DNA from: Streptomyces sp. 840.1 | Lineage (GTDB): Bacteria > Actinomycetota > Actinomycetes > Streptomycetales > Streptomycetaceae | Length of the DNA: 64,000 nt | Reading direction: 5' to 3' | Assembly: GCF_003751445.1 (NCBI RefSeq) | Contig: NZ_RJUU01000001.1 | Coordinates: 3,415,001-3,479,000, forward strand | Part shown: one piece after another, positions 1 to 8,427 of the stretch | Layout: each line of letters begins with the position of its first letter | How positions within the stretch are numbered: the stretch's first letter is position 1 | Made by a program: the position numbers and the translations under genes | Notes under the pieces: generated by a model | Database searches by the model: none | Seen by the model: only the letters and a program-made list of their open reading frames with translations | What the model was told of the DNA's origin: nothing

Positions 1-369
1 CAGGGCTACGACGAGCAGCAGTACACCCCGGCAGCCGAGGAGCCCCGCCGCCGGGGCGCCGTCCCGCTGGTCCCCGGCTCGTCCCCCGACTCCAACCGGG
101 ACACCCACACGAGCATGCGCGTCCCGGCCCCGGACGAGCTCTCCGGCGGCCCCCGCGGCACCGCCCGCGCCCCACGCGCCCCCGGCCGGCCCCGCCCCGG
201 CTCGGCCCGCAACAAGTCGGCGGCCATCCGCAAGCGCCGGATCACCCTGGGTGCGGCGGCACTGATACTCGTCGCGGCACTAGGTGTCGGCGGCTGGCTG
301 GCGATGAGCGGCGACGACGCGGGGGCGAACCCCCAGGACACCCGGAATTCGGCCCCCGGCACGCCCTGA
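1..369 (+). CDS. C-terminal part of a membrane protein, possibly Ser/Thr kinase (partial)
   Basis: The frame is open from the first base, so the start lies outside the window. The visible 122 residues are a basic, proline- and arginine-rich cytoplasmic-type stretch followed by one hydrophobic helix (roughly residues 82-102) and a short polar tail ending in TPG TP-like residues. There is no catalytic domain in view. In Streptomyces the gene just upstream of prfB is commonly a eukaryotic-type Ser/Thr kinase, and a proline-rich linker plus single transmembrane helix would suit one, but this is positional inference only. Confidence 0.6.
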   Translation, partial: QGYDEQQYTPAAEEPRRRGAVPLVPGSSPDSNRDTHTSMRVPAPDELSGGPRGTARAPRAPGRPRPGSARNKSAAIRKRRITLGAAALILVAALGVGGWLAMSGDDAGANPQDTRNSAPGTP

Positions 370-440
370 GCGAAGGGGTGGCGGGGTGGCGATGACGCGG
401 CCCGAGGAACGTCCGCGCCGACAGCCGTTACGCTGGACCC

Positions 441-1547
441 GTGGCAGTCGTCGATATTTCCGAAGAGCTGAAGTCCCTCTCCTCGACCATGGGGTCGATC
501 GAGGCCGTCCTGGACCTGGATGCGCTGAGGGCGGACATCGCCGCGCTCGAGGAGCAGGCGGCGGCGCCGTCTCTCTGGGATGACCCGGAGGCGGCGCAGA
601 AGATCACCAGCAAGCTTTCGCACATCCAGGCCGAGGTCCGTAAGACGGAGGCCCTGCGCGGCCGCATCGACGATCTCGAAGTCCTCTTCGAGCTCGCCGA
701 GGACGAGGGCGACGCCGACGCGCTCGCGGAGGCCGAGTCCGAGCTGACCTCCGTGAAGAAGGCGCTCGACGAGATGGAGGTCCGCACCCTCCTCTCCGGC
801 GAGTACGACGCCCGCGAGGCGCTCGTCACGATCCGTGCCGAGGCCGGTGGCGTCGACGCCGCCGACTTCGCGGAGAAGCTCCAGCGCATGTACCTGCGCT
901 GGGCCGAGCGGCACAACTACAAGACCGAGGTCTACGAGACGGCGTACGCCGAGGAGGCCGGCATCAAGTCGACCACCTTCGCCGTGGAGGTGCCGTACGC
1001 CTACGGCACGCTCTCCGTCGAGCAGGGCACCCACCGGCTCGTCCGGATCTCGCCCTTCGACAACCAGGGCCGCCGCCAGACGTCCTTCGCGGGCGTCGAG
1101 GTGCTGCCGGTCGTCGAGCAGACGGACCACGTCGAGATCGACGAGTCCGAGCTCCGCGTCGACGTGTACCGCTCCTCCGGCCCCGGCGGCCAGGGCGTCA
1201 ACACCACGGACTCCGCGGTCCGGCTGACCCACCTGCCGACCGGTATCGTCGTCTCCTGCCAGAACGAGCGCTCGCAGATCCAGAACAAGGCGTCCGCGAT
1301 GAACGTCCTCCAGGCGAAGCTCCTCGAGCGCCGCCGCCAGGAGGAGCAGGCGAAGATGAACGCGCTCAAGGGTGACGGCGGCAACTCCTGGGGCAACCAG
1401 ATGCGCTCCTACGTCCTGCACCCGTACCAGATGGTCAAGGACCTGCGTACGGAGTTCGAGATGGGCAACCCGGAAGCGGTCTTCAACGGCGAGATCGACG
1501 GTTTCGTCGAGGCGGGCATCCGCTGGCGCAAGCAGAACGAGAAGTAG
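441..1547 (+). CDS. prfB: Peptide chain release factor 2
   Basis: Class I release factor that reads UGA and UAA in the ribosomal A site and triggers peptidyl-tRNA hydrolysis. The 368-residue length is normal for the family. The RF2 codon-recognition tripeptide SPF is at residues 204-206 and the catalytic GGQ loop at 249-251 (context GPGGQGVN). GTG at 441 opens the usual RF2 N-terminus. There is no in-frame UGA near codon 25, so the programmed +1 frameshift that autoregulates prfB in many bacteria is absent; synthesis must be controlled otherwise. The gene is followed at once by a perfect hairpin terminator. Confidence 0.98.
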   Translation: MAVVDISEELKSLSSTMGSIEAVLDLDALRADIAALEEQAAAPSLWDDPEAAQKITSKLSHIQAEVRKTEALRGRIDDLEVLFELAEDEGDADALAEAESELTSVKKALDEMEVRTLLSGEYDAREALVTIRAEAGGVDAADFAEKLQRMYLRWAERHNYKTEVYETAYAEEAGIKSTTFAVEVPYAYGTLSVEQGTHRLVRISPFDNQGRRQTSFAGVEVLPVVEQTDHVEIDESELRVDVYRSSGPGGQGVNTTDSAVRLTHLPTGIVVSCQNERSQIQNKASAMNVLQAKLLERRRQEEQAKMNALKGDGGNSWGNQMRSYVLHPYQMVKDLRTEFEMGNPEAVFNGEIDGFVEAGIRWRKQNEK

Positions 1548-1893
1548 CCTCACTCGCTGAGCAGTTGAGCCCGGACGGTCATCACCGTCCGGGCTCCTTC
1601 GCGTTCCGGGCGGGGAGTTGAGGGGATGGCGTGGTGAGTGCGTCACAGTCCGGATGCCGAATGAAGGTCAATTGGCTCCAAAACGCCGCACATTGCCTGG
1701 ATCGGCCTTGACGTAGTCCTTAACTCTGGACAGGCTGCTGGAGCAGCATGCGTATGTCTGGGACGGGTGTGATCGGGGGCGGGCGGCACGGCCGCGGTAC
1801 TACGCCGGCCGGCGTTCGGAGCAAACCCCGCAGGGCCGTGGCCCCGCATATGGCTGCTCCATTGACGAGAACAGCTACTGGGGGTAGCAGCAC
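1548..1893. promoter_or_regulatory. Intergenic region: terminator plus likely promoter of the LAETG gene
   Basis: This 346-base gap holds the prfB terminator at its left end. A TTGACG hexamer at 1708-1713 followed after 17 bases by CAGGCT (1731-1736) resembles a weak principal-sigma promoter and would give a leader of about 150 nt. A GGGGG run about 10 bases before the ATG at 1894 serves as ribosome binding site. I see no gene in the gap. Confidence 0.4.
1567..1596 (+). terminator. Rho-independent-type terminator of prfB
   Basis: A perfect 13-bp inverted repeat (arms 1567-1579 and 1584-1596) with a 4-base loop lies 20 bases past the prfB stop. The T-tract is short, as is usual in Streptomyces. 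Confidence 0.85.
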
Positions 1894-2805
1894 ATGACGA
1901 AGAAGACGCGCGTACGCGTCGCGCGGATAGCCGCGAGTGCGGTCATTGCCGCAGGTGCCTCGCTCACCGCCGCCGGTGCGGCGCAGGCCTTCACCGGCGG
2001 GGGCGACCACGCCGGTGTGAGTACGAAGGACGCCGAAGGCGATGACGGCGGCCTGCTCGGCGGCCTGCTCGGCGGCGTGGACGCCGGTACGGATGCCGGT
2101 ACCGACGCCGGCACGGACGCTGGTACGGATGCCGGGACTGACGCCGGTACCGACGCTGGTACGGATGCCGGGACCGACGCCGGTACCGATGCAGGCACGG
2201 ACGCCGGTACCGACGCTGGCACGGACGCCGGTACCGACGCCGGGACCGACGCCGGTACCGATGCGGGTACGGACGCCGGTACGGATGCCGGGACTGACGC
2301 CGGTACCGATGCGGGTACGGACGCTGGCACCGACGCCGGTACCGATGCGGGTACGGATGCCGGGACCGACGCCGGTACCGATGCGGGTACGGACGCCGGG
2401 ACCGACGCTGGCACCGACGCCGGTACGGATGCCGGAAGCTCGACCAACGGCTCCAGCAACGGCTCGACCAACGGTTCGAGCACCGGTTCCACCACGGGCT
2501 CGACCACCGGTTCCAGCGGTTCCACCGGATCCACGGGCTCCACGACGGGTTCCGCGGGTTCCACCGGTTCCACCGGGGACGCGGGCACCTGCACCGTCGA
2601 CCTCAACGGTGCCGAGTGCGCCGACAACACCGACACCGACTCGGTCGGCAACCAGCCGGCCGAGCAGGGCAAGGGCAAGGACGAGCTCGCCGAGACCGGT
2701 GCGGCCGAGACCACGTTCCTGCTCGTCGGCGCCGCGACGATGATCGCCGGAGGCATCGGCTTCCGGATCCTCCCGCGCCTGGTGAACGGCCGCACGGCCG
2801 CCTGA
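1894..2805 (+). CDS. Sortase-anchored cell-wall protein with AGTD tetrapeptide repeats
   Basis: A 303-residue exported surface protein. Residues 1 to about 33 form a signal peptide ending AAQA. Residues 63-181 are almost thirty DAGT repeats; residues 182 to about 230 are a Ser/Thr/Gly-rich spacer; a short segment with two cysteines (TCTVD, GAECAD) follows. The C-terminus has LAETG, a hydrophobic helix and a basic tail, a cell-wall sorting signal of the class E sortase type (LAXTG) used by long chaplins in Streptomyces. The repeat is acidic and low complexity, so it probably acts as a stalk or wall spacer. No catalytic domain is seen. It is monocistronic, with terminators on both sides. Confidence 0.88.
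   Translation: MTKKTRVRVARIAASAVIAAGASLTAAGAAQAFTGGGDHAGVSTKDAEGDDGGLLGGLLGGVDAGTDAGTDAGTDAGTDAGTDAGTDAGTDAGTDAGTDAGTDAGTDAGTDAGTDAGTDAGTDAGTDAGTDAGTDAGTDAGTDAGTDAGTDAGTDAGTDAGTDAGTDAGTDAGTDAGTDAGSSTNGSSNGSTNGSSTGSTTGSTTGSSGSTGSTGSTTGSAGSTGSTGDAGTCTVDLNGAECADNTDTDSVGNQPAEQGKGKDELAETGAAETTFLLVGAATMIAGGIGFRILPRLVNGRTAA
2080..2436 (+). repeat. In-frame 12-bp tandem repeat (29.75 units, DAGT)
   Basis: The unit GAYGCYGGYACS is repeated almost without interruption and varies only at synonymous third positions. The 12-bp unit keeps the frame, so slippage or recombination would lengthen or shorten the stalk without breaking the gene. The antisense strand is also open (a PASV repeat frame), which is a by-product of the repeat. 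Confidence 0.95.
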
Positions 2806-2830
2806 CGGCACTGAGCGGTACGTGAACGAC

Positions 2831-2870
2831 CACAGGGACCCGGTCCGCCTCGGCGGGCCGGGTCCCTGTG
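2831..2870 (+). terminator. Terminator after the LAETG gene
   Basis: A perfect 13-bp stem (arms 2831-2843 and 2858-2870) starts 25 bases after the stop codon. From here to 3065 I see nothing else. Confidence 0.8.
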
Positions 2871-3065
2871 CGTGTCACTGGGCCCGCTTGCGTGCCGCAG
2901 GCCCTCCGTGCCGCCTGAGAGCCCTCGGGCGTGCTCTGCCGTAGGAGATCGCCCACCGGGCGCCGTCCCGCTGCGGGAACCGGCAGCAAGGGGCGTCCCG
3001 GGGCGACGGGAGCATGCGGTGGCCCGGCCACCGCGGGGTTCAGGCAGCGGCTCGGTCGCTCCCGG

Positions 3066-3269
3066 TCACGCCGCCTGGTGGGCGAGCAGCGCCAGCGCGC
3101 ACAGCAGCACCACCAGCAGGGCGATCAGCATCATGGGGTTCATCCCGCCGAAGGGGCCCTGGCCCTGTCCCTGCTCCTCCAGCCGCGCACGGCTGGCCCG
3201 GCACACGGGGCAGCGGCCCTCGGCCACGGGCGCCGCACAGTTCGCGCACACCAATCGGTCATAGGTCAT
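3066..3269 (-). CDS. Small zinc-ribbon membrane protein
   Basis: A 67-residue protein. The N-terminus carries two CxxC knuckles (CANC and CPVC about nine residues apart), a zinc-ribbon. A short Gln/Gly-rich linker follows, then one transmembrane helix (about residues 44-64). The start at 3269 is set by a very strong ribosome binding site (GAGGAGGAAA); the upstream ATG at 3302 lacks one. It is divergent from ftsE across about 260 bases. The family is a conserved but uncharacterised actinobacterial type as far as I can recall; its function is unknown. Confidence 0.75.
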   Translation of the reverse strand: MTYDRLVCANCAAPVAEGRCPVCRASRARLEEQGQGQGPFGGMNPMMLIALLVVLLCALALLAHQAA

Positions 3270-3528
3270 GCGCTTTCCTCCTCCCGCGCGGCGGAGCCGC
3301 ACAAGCCTTCTCTCCGCACAACGCTCACGGAAACGCGACCGTTCCCCCTACCACTGTGCCAGCTCGCGAGGATTTCGGCGCGGCCCGCCGGACAGGTCAC
3401 GGAAGCTCCCGGTTCGCGCTCGCTTGCGTTCCGCCATAAATCGCCCATCCCGGTACGCGCGCCTGCACGCGTCAGTCCGGTTCGCGTATGGTCACGCTCA
3501 CCTACTCCCGGCCGACCGTGGTGCATCC

Positions 3529-4218
3529 GTGATCCGATTCGACAACGTCTCCAAGACCTACCCCAAGCAGAGCCGTCCCGCTCTACGGGATGTGTCTCTC
3601 GATATCGAGAAGGGCGAGTTCGTCTTCCTGGTGGGCTCCTCCGGCTCCGGCAAGTCCACCTTCATGCGACTCATCCTCCGTGAGGAGCGCGCCAGTCAGG
3701 GCATGGTCCACGTCCTGGGCAAGGACCTCGCGCGCATGTCCAACTGGAAGGTGCCGCACATGCGCCGCCAGCTGGGCACCGTATTCCAGGACTTCCGGCT
3801 GCTTCCCAACAAGACCGTCGCGGAGAACGTGGCGTTCGCCCAGGAAGTGATCGGCAAGCCGCGCGGCGAGATCCGCAAGGCGGTCCCGCAGGTCCTCGAC
3901 CTCGTCGGTCTCGGCGGCAAGGAGGACCGGATGCCCGGTGAGCTCTCCGGTGGTGAGCAGCAGCGCGTGGCGATCGCGCGGGCCTTCGTGAACCGGCCCA
4001 TGCTGCTGATCGCGGACGAGCCGACCGGCAACCTCGACCCGCAGACCTCGGTCGGCATCATGAAGCTGCTGGACCGGATCAACCGGACCGGCACCACCGT
4101 GATCATGGCGACCCATGACCAGAACATCGTCGACCAGATGCGCAAACGCGTCATCGAGCTCGAGCAGGGCCGTCTCGTACGCGACCAGGCGCGCGGCGTC
4201 TACGGCTACCAGCACTGA
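3529..4218 (+). CDS. ftsE: Cell division ATP-binding protein FtsE
   Basis: ATPase subunit of the FtsEX complex, which works at the membrane to couple ATP hydrolysis to activation of peptidoglycan hydrolases at division or growth sites. At 229 residues it has the standard length. Walker [10 protein letters not shown] is at about residues 36-44, the Q-loop at [10 protein letters not shown], the signature LSGGEQQR near 139, Walker B LLIADEPT near 160 and the switch His in ATHD near 195. The frame is open much further upstream, but GTG at 3529 gives the conserved N-terminus [11 protein letters not shown]. ftsX follows 23 bases later. Confidence 0.97.
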   Translation: MIRFDNVSKTYPKQSRPALRDVSLDIEKGEFVFLVGSSGSGKSTFMRLILREERASQGMVHVLGKDLARMSNWKVPHMRRQLGTVFQDFRLLPNKTVAENVAFAQEVIGKPRGEIRKAVPQVLDLVGLGGKEDRMPGELSGGEQQRVAIARAFVNRPMLLIADEPTGNLDPQTSVGIMKLLDRINRTGTTVIMATHDQNIVDQMRKRVIELEQGRLVRDQARGVYGYQH

Positions 4219-4241
4219 GCACCCAGCACTGAAAGGACGCC

Positions 4242-5159
4242 ATGCGCGCCCAGTTCGTCCTGTCGGAGATCGGCGTCGGCCTCCGTCGCAACCTCACGAT
4301 GACCTTCGCCGTCGTCGTCTCCGTCGCCCTCTCGCTTGCCCTGTTCGGCGGCGCGCTGCTCATGCGCGAGCAGGTCAGCACGATGAAGGACTACTGGTAC
4401 GACAAGGTCAACGTCTCCATCTACCTGTGCGGCAAGGGTGATGCGGAGACGGTGGTGCAGTGCGCCAAGGGTGCTGTCACCGCGCAGCAGAAGAAGGAGA
4501 TCGAGGGCGATCTCAATAAGATGGACGTCGTCGAGACGGTGACGTACGAGTCGTCCGACGAGGCGTACAAGCACTACCAGGAGGAGTTCGGCGACTCCCC
4601 GATGGCCGGCAACATCACGCCGGACCAGATGCCGGAGTCGTTCCGGGTCAAGCTGCACGACCCGACGAAGTACAAGGTCGTCGCCACCGCCTTCGCCGGC
4701 CGCAACGGGGTGCAGTCCGTCCAGGACCAGAGAAGCATCCTGGACAACCTCTTCGGGCTGATGAACGGCATGAACGTCGCCGCGCTGTTCGTGATGGCGC
4801 TGATGCTGGTCATCGCGCTGATGCTGATCGTGAACACGGTCCGGGTGTCCGCGTTCAGCCGACGGCGTGAGACGGGCATCATGCGGCTCGTCGGCGCCTC
4901 CGGCTTCTACATCCAGATGCCGTTCATCATGGAGGCCGCGTTCGCCGGCCTGATCGGCGGCGTGCTGGCCTGCGTGATGCTGCTGGCCGGGCGCTACTTC
5001 CTGATCGACGGCGGTCTCGCGCTGCAGGACAAGCTGAACCTGATCGACTTCATCGGCTGGGACGCGGTCCTCACCAAGCTGCCGCTGGTACTGGCGATCG
5101 GCCTGCTGATGCCCGCCGTTGCCGCGCTCTTCGCGCTCCGCAAGTACCTCAAGGTGTGA
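4242..5159 (+). CDS. ftsX: Cell division permease-like protein FtsX
   Basis: Membrane partner of FtsE, 305 residues. The first transmembrane helix is at about residues 21-43, followed by an extracytoplasmic domain to about 170, then three helices near 175-200, 225-250 and 275-298. This is the four-helix FtsX topology; the external loop is the part that contacts cell-wall hydrolases or their adaptors. It is preceded by an AAAGGA ribosome binding site and forms one unit with ftsE. Confidence 0.97.
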   Translation: MRAQFVLSEIGVGLRRNLTMTFAVVVSVALSLALFGGALLMREQVSTMKDYWYDKVNVSIYLCGKGDAETVVQCAKGAVTAQQKKEIEGDLNKMDVVETVTYESSDEAYKHYQEEFGDSPMAGNITPDQMPESFRVKLHDPTKYKVVATAFAGRNGVQSVQDQRSILDNLFGLMNGMNVAALFVMALMLVIALMLIVNTVRVSAFSRRRETGIMRLVGASGFYIQMPFIMEAAFAGLIGGVLACVMLLAGRYFLIDGGLALQDKLNLIDFIGWDAVLTKLPLVLAIGLLMPAVAALFALRKYLKV

Positions 5160-5227
5160 CGTGCGCCCCGTGCGGCGCGCGGCCAACAGCCCGTGCGCCC
5201 CGGGGCGCTTGTCCTAGACTCGGCGCC

Positions 5228-6415
5228 ATGTCTGGCCCTGTTCACCGTGTAGGGCCCCGCGGACTCTGCCGCGGGGCGGCCCTGACATTGGTTTTCGCGA
5301 GTGTGCTCGCCACCGGCGCCGCCACCGGTGCGCTGCCCCGCGGCGACGGGCGGGGCCGGGACACCGGCACCCGGCCCGTCGCCTCCGTCGCCGACCGCGA
5401 CGCGGTGGCCGACGCAGCGGCCGAGGCGGTGGCGGACGGCAAGTCCGGTACGGAGGCGGCCGAGGAGGTCGTCAGCCGCAGCGGTGACCGCTGGGGCGCG
5501 GTCTACGACGAGCGGGCGTACCAGGAGTTCGAGCAGGCCCTCGACGGCTCGTACACGGGCGTCGGGATCGCCGCCAGACGCTCCGCCGACGGGCTGGTCG
5601 CCGTCGCCCGGGTCCAGCCGGGCAGCCCCGCCGACCGGGCCGGTGTCCGCTCGGGCGACCTGATCCGCACGGTCGACGGCAGCCGGGTCGACCGGCGCCC
5701 GGTCTCCGACGTGGTGGCCCTGCTGCGCGGTGACCGTACGGGCGCCGCCGCCGGGAGCCCCGTCGTGCTGGGGGTGCAGCGGGGATCCGTCAGCCGGACC
5801 GAGACGCTGCGCCGGGCCCGGCTCACCACCGAGACCGTCACCGTGCGGCGGCTCGGCCCTGCCCGGACCGGTGCCGGCGCGGCCGTCCTGATCGAGGTCG
5901 GCTCGTTCACCAAGGGGTCGGGCGCCCGGGTCCGTGACGCGGTCCGGGACGCACCGGCGGGCGCCGGGGTGCTGCTGGACCTGCGCGGCAACTCCGGCGG
6001 CCTGGTCACCGAGGCGGTCACCGCGGCCTCCGCCTTCCTGGACGGCGGCCTGGTCGCCACCTACGACGTGCACGGGGAGCAGCGAGCCCTGTACGCGGAC
6101 GGCGGGGGCGACACCGCGCGCCCCGTCGTCGTCCTGATCGACGGCGGCACGATGAGCGCGGCCGAGCTGCTGACCGGCGCGCTGCAGGACCGGGGCCGCG
6201 CGGTCACGGTCGGCTCGCGCACCTTCGGCAAGGGCTCCGTGCAGATGCCGAGCAAGCTCGCGGGCGGTTCGGTGGCCGAGCTGACCGTGGGCCACTACCG
6301 CACTCCGGCGGGCCGCAGCGTCGACGACCGGGGCATCACACCGGACCTCGCGGTGAGCTCGGGGGCCCAGAAGAGGGCCGAGACGGTATTGAGTGGCCTC
6401 GGGGGTGGGTCGTAG
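5228..6415 (+). CDS. S41 family carboxyl-terminal processing protease
   Basis: Secreted or membrane-anchored Ser/Lys protease, 395 residues from ATG 5228 (the longer frame to 5156 overlaps ftsX and lacks a ribosome binding site). It has an N-terminal export helix (about residues 10-35), a PDZ domain (about 115-200, with GVRSGDLIRTVDG), and a tail-specific protease core with nucleophile Ser310 (GTMSAAELL) and general base Lys335 (FGKGSVQ). CtpA-type enzymes trim or degrade envelope proteins. It sits between ftsX and smpB; in actinobacteria a protease here is common, and a link to FtsEX-driven wall remodelling is inference. Confidence 0.93.
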   Translation: MSGPVHRVGPRGLCRGAALTLVFASVLATGAATGALPRGDGRGRDTGTRPVASVADRDAVADAAAEAVADGKSGTEAAEEVVSRSGDRWGAVYDERAYQEFEQALDGSYTGVGIAARRSADGLVAVARVQPGSPADRAGVRSGDLIRTVDGSRVDRRPVSDVVALLRGDRTGAAAGSPVVLGVQRGSVSRTETLRRARLTTETVTVRRLGPARTGAGAAVLIEVGSFTKGSGARVRDAVRDAPAGAGVLLDLRGNSGGLVTEAVTAASAFLDGGLVATYDVHGEQRALYADGGGDTARPVVVLIDGGTMSAAELLTGALQDRGRAVTVGSRTFGKGSVQMPSKLAGGSVAELTVGHYRTPAGRSVDDRGITPDLAVSSGAQKRAETVLSGLGGGS

Positions 6416-6433
6416 TGCGAAAATGGCCGCACT

Positions 6434-6922
6434 ATGGCTAAGGAAAAGGACCCAGAGCGCAAGATCATCGCGCAGAACAAGAAGGCGCGCCACGACTACA
6501 CCATCCTCGACACCTACGAGTGCGGCCTCGTGCTCATGGGTACCGAGGTCAAATCGCTGCGCATGGGCCGGGCCTCCCTGGTGGACGGCTTCGTGCAGAT
6601 CGAAGGCGGCGAGGCGTGGCTGCACAACATCCACGTCCCCGAGTACGTCCAGGGCACCTGGACCAACCACTCCGCCAAGCGCAAGCGCAAGCTGCTGATG
6701 CACCGGGCCGAGATCGACAAGCTGGAGTCGAAGTCCCAGGAGACCGGGCACACGATCGTGCCGCTCGCCCTGTACTTCCGCAGCGGCCGGGTCAAGGTCG
6801 AGATCGCGCTGGCGAAGGGCAAGAAGGAGTACGACAAGCGCCAGACGCTGCGCGAGAAGCAGGACACCAGGGAGACGAACCGGGCGATCTCGGCGGCGCG
6901 CCGCCGCCAGCGGGCCGCCTGA
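6434..6922 (+). CDS. smpB: tmRNA-binding protein SmpB
   Basis: A 162-residue protein that binds the tRNA-like domain of tmRNA, delivers it to stalled ribosomes and mimics an anticodon stem. Family blocks are present: the N-terminal KARHDY segment, [18 protein letters not shown], and the basic C-terminal tail rich in Lys/Arg ([14 protein letters not shown]) that enters the empty mRNA channel. It starts 18 bases after the S41 protease and lies 120 bases before its RNA partner, so the two halves of trans-translation are genetically linked. Confidence 0.98.
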   Translation: MAKEKDPERKIIAQNKKARHDYTILDTYECGLVLMGTEVKSLRMGRASLVDGFVQIEGGEAWLHNIHVPEYVQGTWTNHSAKRKRKLLMHRAEIDKLESKSQETGHTIVPLALYFRSGRVKVEIALAKGKKEYDKRQTLREKQDTRETNRAISAARRRQRAA

Positions 6923-7042
6923 CCGGGCCGGACACGGGGCCGGCGGCCGGTCCGCCAGGAATACGCTGGCATCGGCGCACGTTGGTCACGTACGATGGCA
7001 CTGCACCCCACGGGGTGTGTACCACCTTTGAAAAATCAACAT

Positions 7043-7427
7043 GGGGATGATCGGTTTCGACAGCGGATGTCGAAGCAGGGGAAGCGAGTCGAGGAAGCGG
7101 CAATGATCTCGTTAACCATATGTCGCAACCAATAATCGCCAATTCCAAGCGCGATTCCTCCGCCTTCGCCCTCGCTGCCTAATTAGCAGCTAAGCGAAGA
7201 CTCTGCGGAGTGTCAGCCCGGGGGTGATCCCGACCCGGATCCTGGCATCATTAAGGGATCTAAACTTCTAGGCCCGGTCACGGGGCCCTGAAGGAAATCA
7301 AACAGTGACTGGGCCTGTCGGAGGCTTGTTCGCGTGACCTCCGGGGCCGAGAAAAGCGCAGCGAACTGCACTCGGAGAAGCCCTGATTCCGCACCGTTGG
7401 ACGCGGGTTCGATTCCCGCCATCTCCA
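7043..7427 (+). ncRNA. ssrA: Transfer-messenger RNA (tmRNA)
   Basis: Rescues ribosomes stalled on truncated mRNA. The 5' end GGGGATG (7043-7049) pairs with CATCTCC (7420-7426) to make the acceptor stem; the T-arm GGTTCGATTCC is at 7406-7416. A tag reading frame lies in the middle (7138-7182). The sequence after the discriminator A7427 is CAA, so the CCA tail is not encoded and must be added. A long hairpin with a T-run follows 13 bases later. Confidence 0.97.
7138..7182 (+). other. tmRNA tag-peptide reading frame
   Basis: The resume codon is GCC at 7138. The frame reads ANSKRDSSAFALAA and stops at TAA 7180-7182. With the Ala carried by the tmRNA this adds a 15-residue tag ending ALAA, the ClpXP/ClpAP degron end. 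The same region has a second in-frame-independent TAA and TAG nearby. Confidence 0.93.
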
Positions 7428-7440
7428 CAATTCCCATGTG

Positions 7441-7482
7441 AACGAGGACCCCGTTGCCACCGGCAACGGGGTCCTCGTTTTT
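7441..7482 (+). terminator. Strong intrinsic terminator of tmRNA
   Basis: A perfect 18-bp stem (7441-7458 with 7462-7479), 3-base loop, followed by a run of five T. This is the most canonical Rho-independent terminator in the window. Confidence 0.95.
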
Positions 7483-7563
7483 GGCTGTCCGGAAGGCCCG
7501 CAGGCCACGACCGGCGCGCGGGGGCGCGCGTTCCGGAGTGCGGCGGAGTGCGAGGTAGAACAG

Positions 7564-7644
7564 GTGCACCCCTCACGATGAACAACACCGGACAGTAGGG
7601 TCGCGGCGTCCTCGGCGTGCGCTACATTCATCGTCCGGGTGCAC
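7564..7644. promoter_or_regulatory. Long-spaced inverted repeat upstream of the mat locus
   Basis: GTGCACCC then ACGATGAA (7564-7582) is mirrored by TTCATCGT then GGGTGCAC (7627-7644), with 44 bases between the arms. The spacer contains TAGGGT-like and TACATT-like hexamers that could be -10 elements. Such an arrangement is compatible with two operator halves around a promoter, or looping. It is the only notable structure between the tmRNA terminator and the gene starting at 7723. Confidence 0.4.
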
Positions 7645-7722
7645 TGTGGTGGGGGCGCGTGGACAGGGTGGGGGCCCGGTCCGGCGGCATATAACCGGTC
7701 AGTTGCGCGCACCCGATCTTGA

Positions 7723-8427
7723 GTGGGGGAAGTGCGTACAACAGTGGAAACTTGGCGTGAAGGTGCCCATGCGGGGCACACACACGAGCCGAATGAAGTC
7801 ACCATCCAACTTGACGGTCTGGGACGCCAGCTCTCCGAGCTGCTCCCGGAACCCGGCGCTCCGGAAGGCTCCGACGGCCCTGTCTTCGTCGACGAGAGCG
7901 GGCGCCGGAGCAAGACACTCCGGCGCTTCGGCTGGGTGATCGCGGCGATCTGCGTCTGCTTCGCGGCGACGCTTGTCGCCACCGTGCTCGGCGGCAACTC
8001 CAGCGCTCCGTTCCTGCCGCTCTCCGGCCAGGAGGAGCACAAGACGGCGGACGAGGTCCAGGTCTCGCCCGTGCCGGACGCGAGCGTGAGCGCCCCGGTG
8101 ACACCCGGCACGACGGCCGGCTCCTCGCCGTCCGCACCGGTGGCCGGAAGCAATGCCCCCGTGGTGCCGGGCAGTTCCGCCGACGCCGGCGCCCCGGCGT
8201 CCGGCACCGGCTCCTCGGCACCGGACGCCGTCGTACCGGCCGGGAACCGGTCCGAGTCCGCCGCCGGTGGCACCGCGCCGTCCTCCGGCACCACGGCATC
8301 CGCCCCGGCCACCGACGACACCGCACCGCCTCCCGCCGATACCGAGGCACCGCCGTCGGACCCCACGACACCGCCCCCCGCCGAGTCCTCGCAGCCCCCT
8401 GTGGAAGAGCAAGAAGGCGTCCAGTAA
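7723..8427 (+). CDS. matA: Single-pass membrane protein of the mycelial aggregation locus (MatA-like)
   Basis: A 234-residue protein with a charged cytoplasmic N-terminus, one transmembrane helix (about residues 70-92) and a long Pro/Ala/Ser/Thr-rich extracytoplasmic tail with no recognisable fold. Its stop codon abuts the MatB start, so the two are translationally coupled. In Streptomyces the two-gene locus after the tmRNA region is matAB, needed for hyphal aggregation through a poly-N-acetylglucosamine-like polymer; I assign MatA by that position and coupling, not by domain. GTG 7723 and GTG 7732 are both possible starts, neither with an ideal ribosome binding site. Confidence 0.6.
   Translation: MGEVRTTVETWREGAHAGHTHEPNEVTIQLDGLGRQLSELLPEPGAPEGSDGPVFVDESGRRSKTLRRFGWVIAAICVCFAATLVATVLGGNSSAPFLPLSGQEEHKTADEVQVSPVPDASVSAPVTPGTTAGSSPSAPVAGSNAPVVPGSSADAGAPASGTGSSAPDAVVPAGNRSESAAGGTAPSSGTTASAPATDDTAPPPADTEAPPSDPTTPPPAESSQPPVEEQEGVQ

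Noticed and set aside
1875..2795. Open frame antisense to the LAETG gene with PASV repeats
   Set aside because: It is the mirror of the 12-bp repeat on the other strand; no ribosome binding site, domain or independent codon bias.
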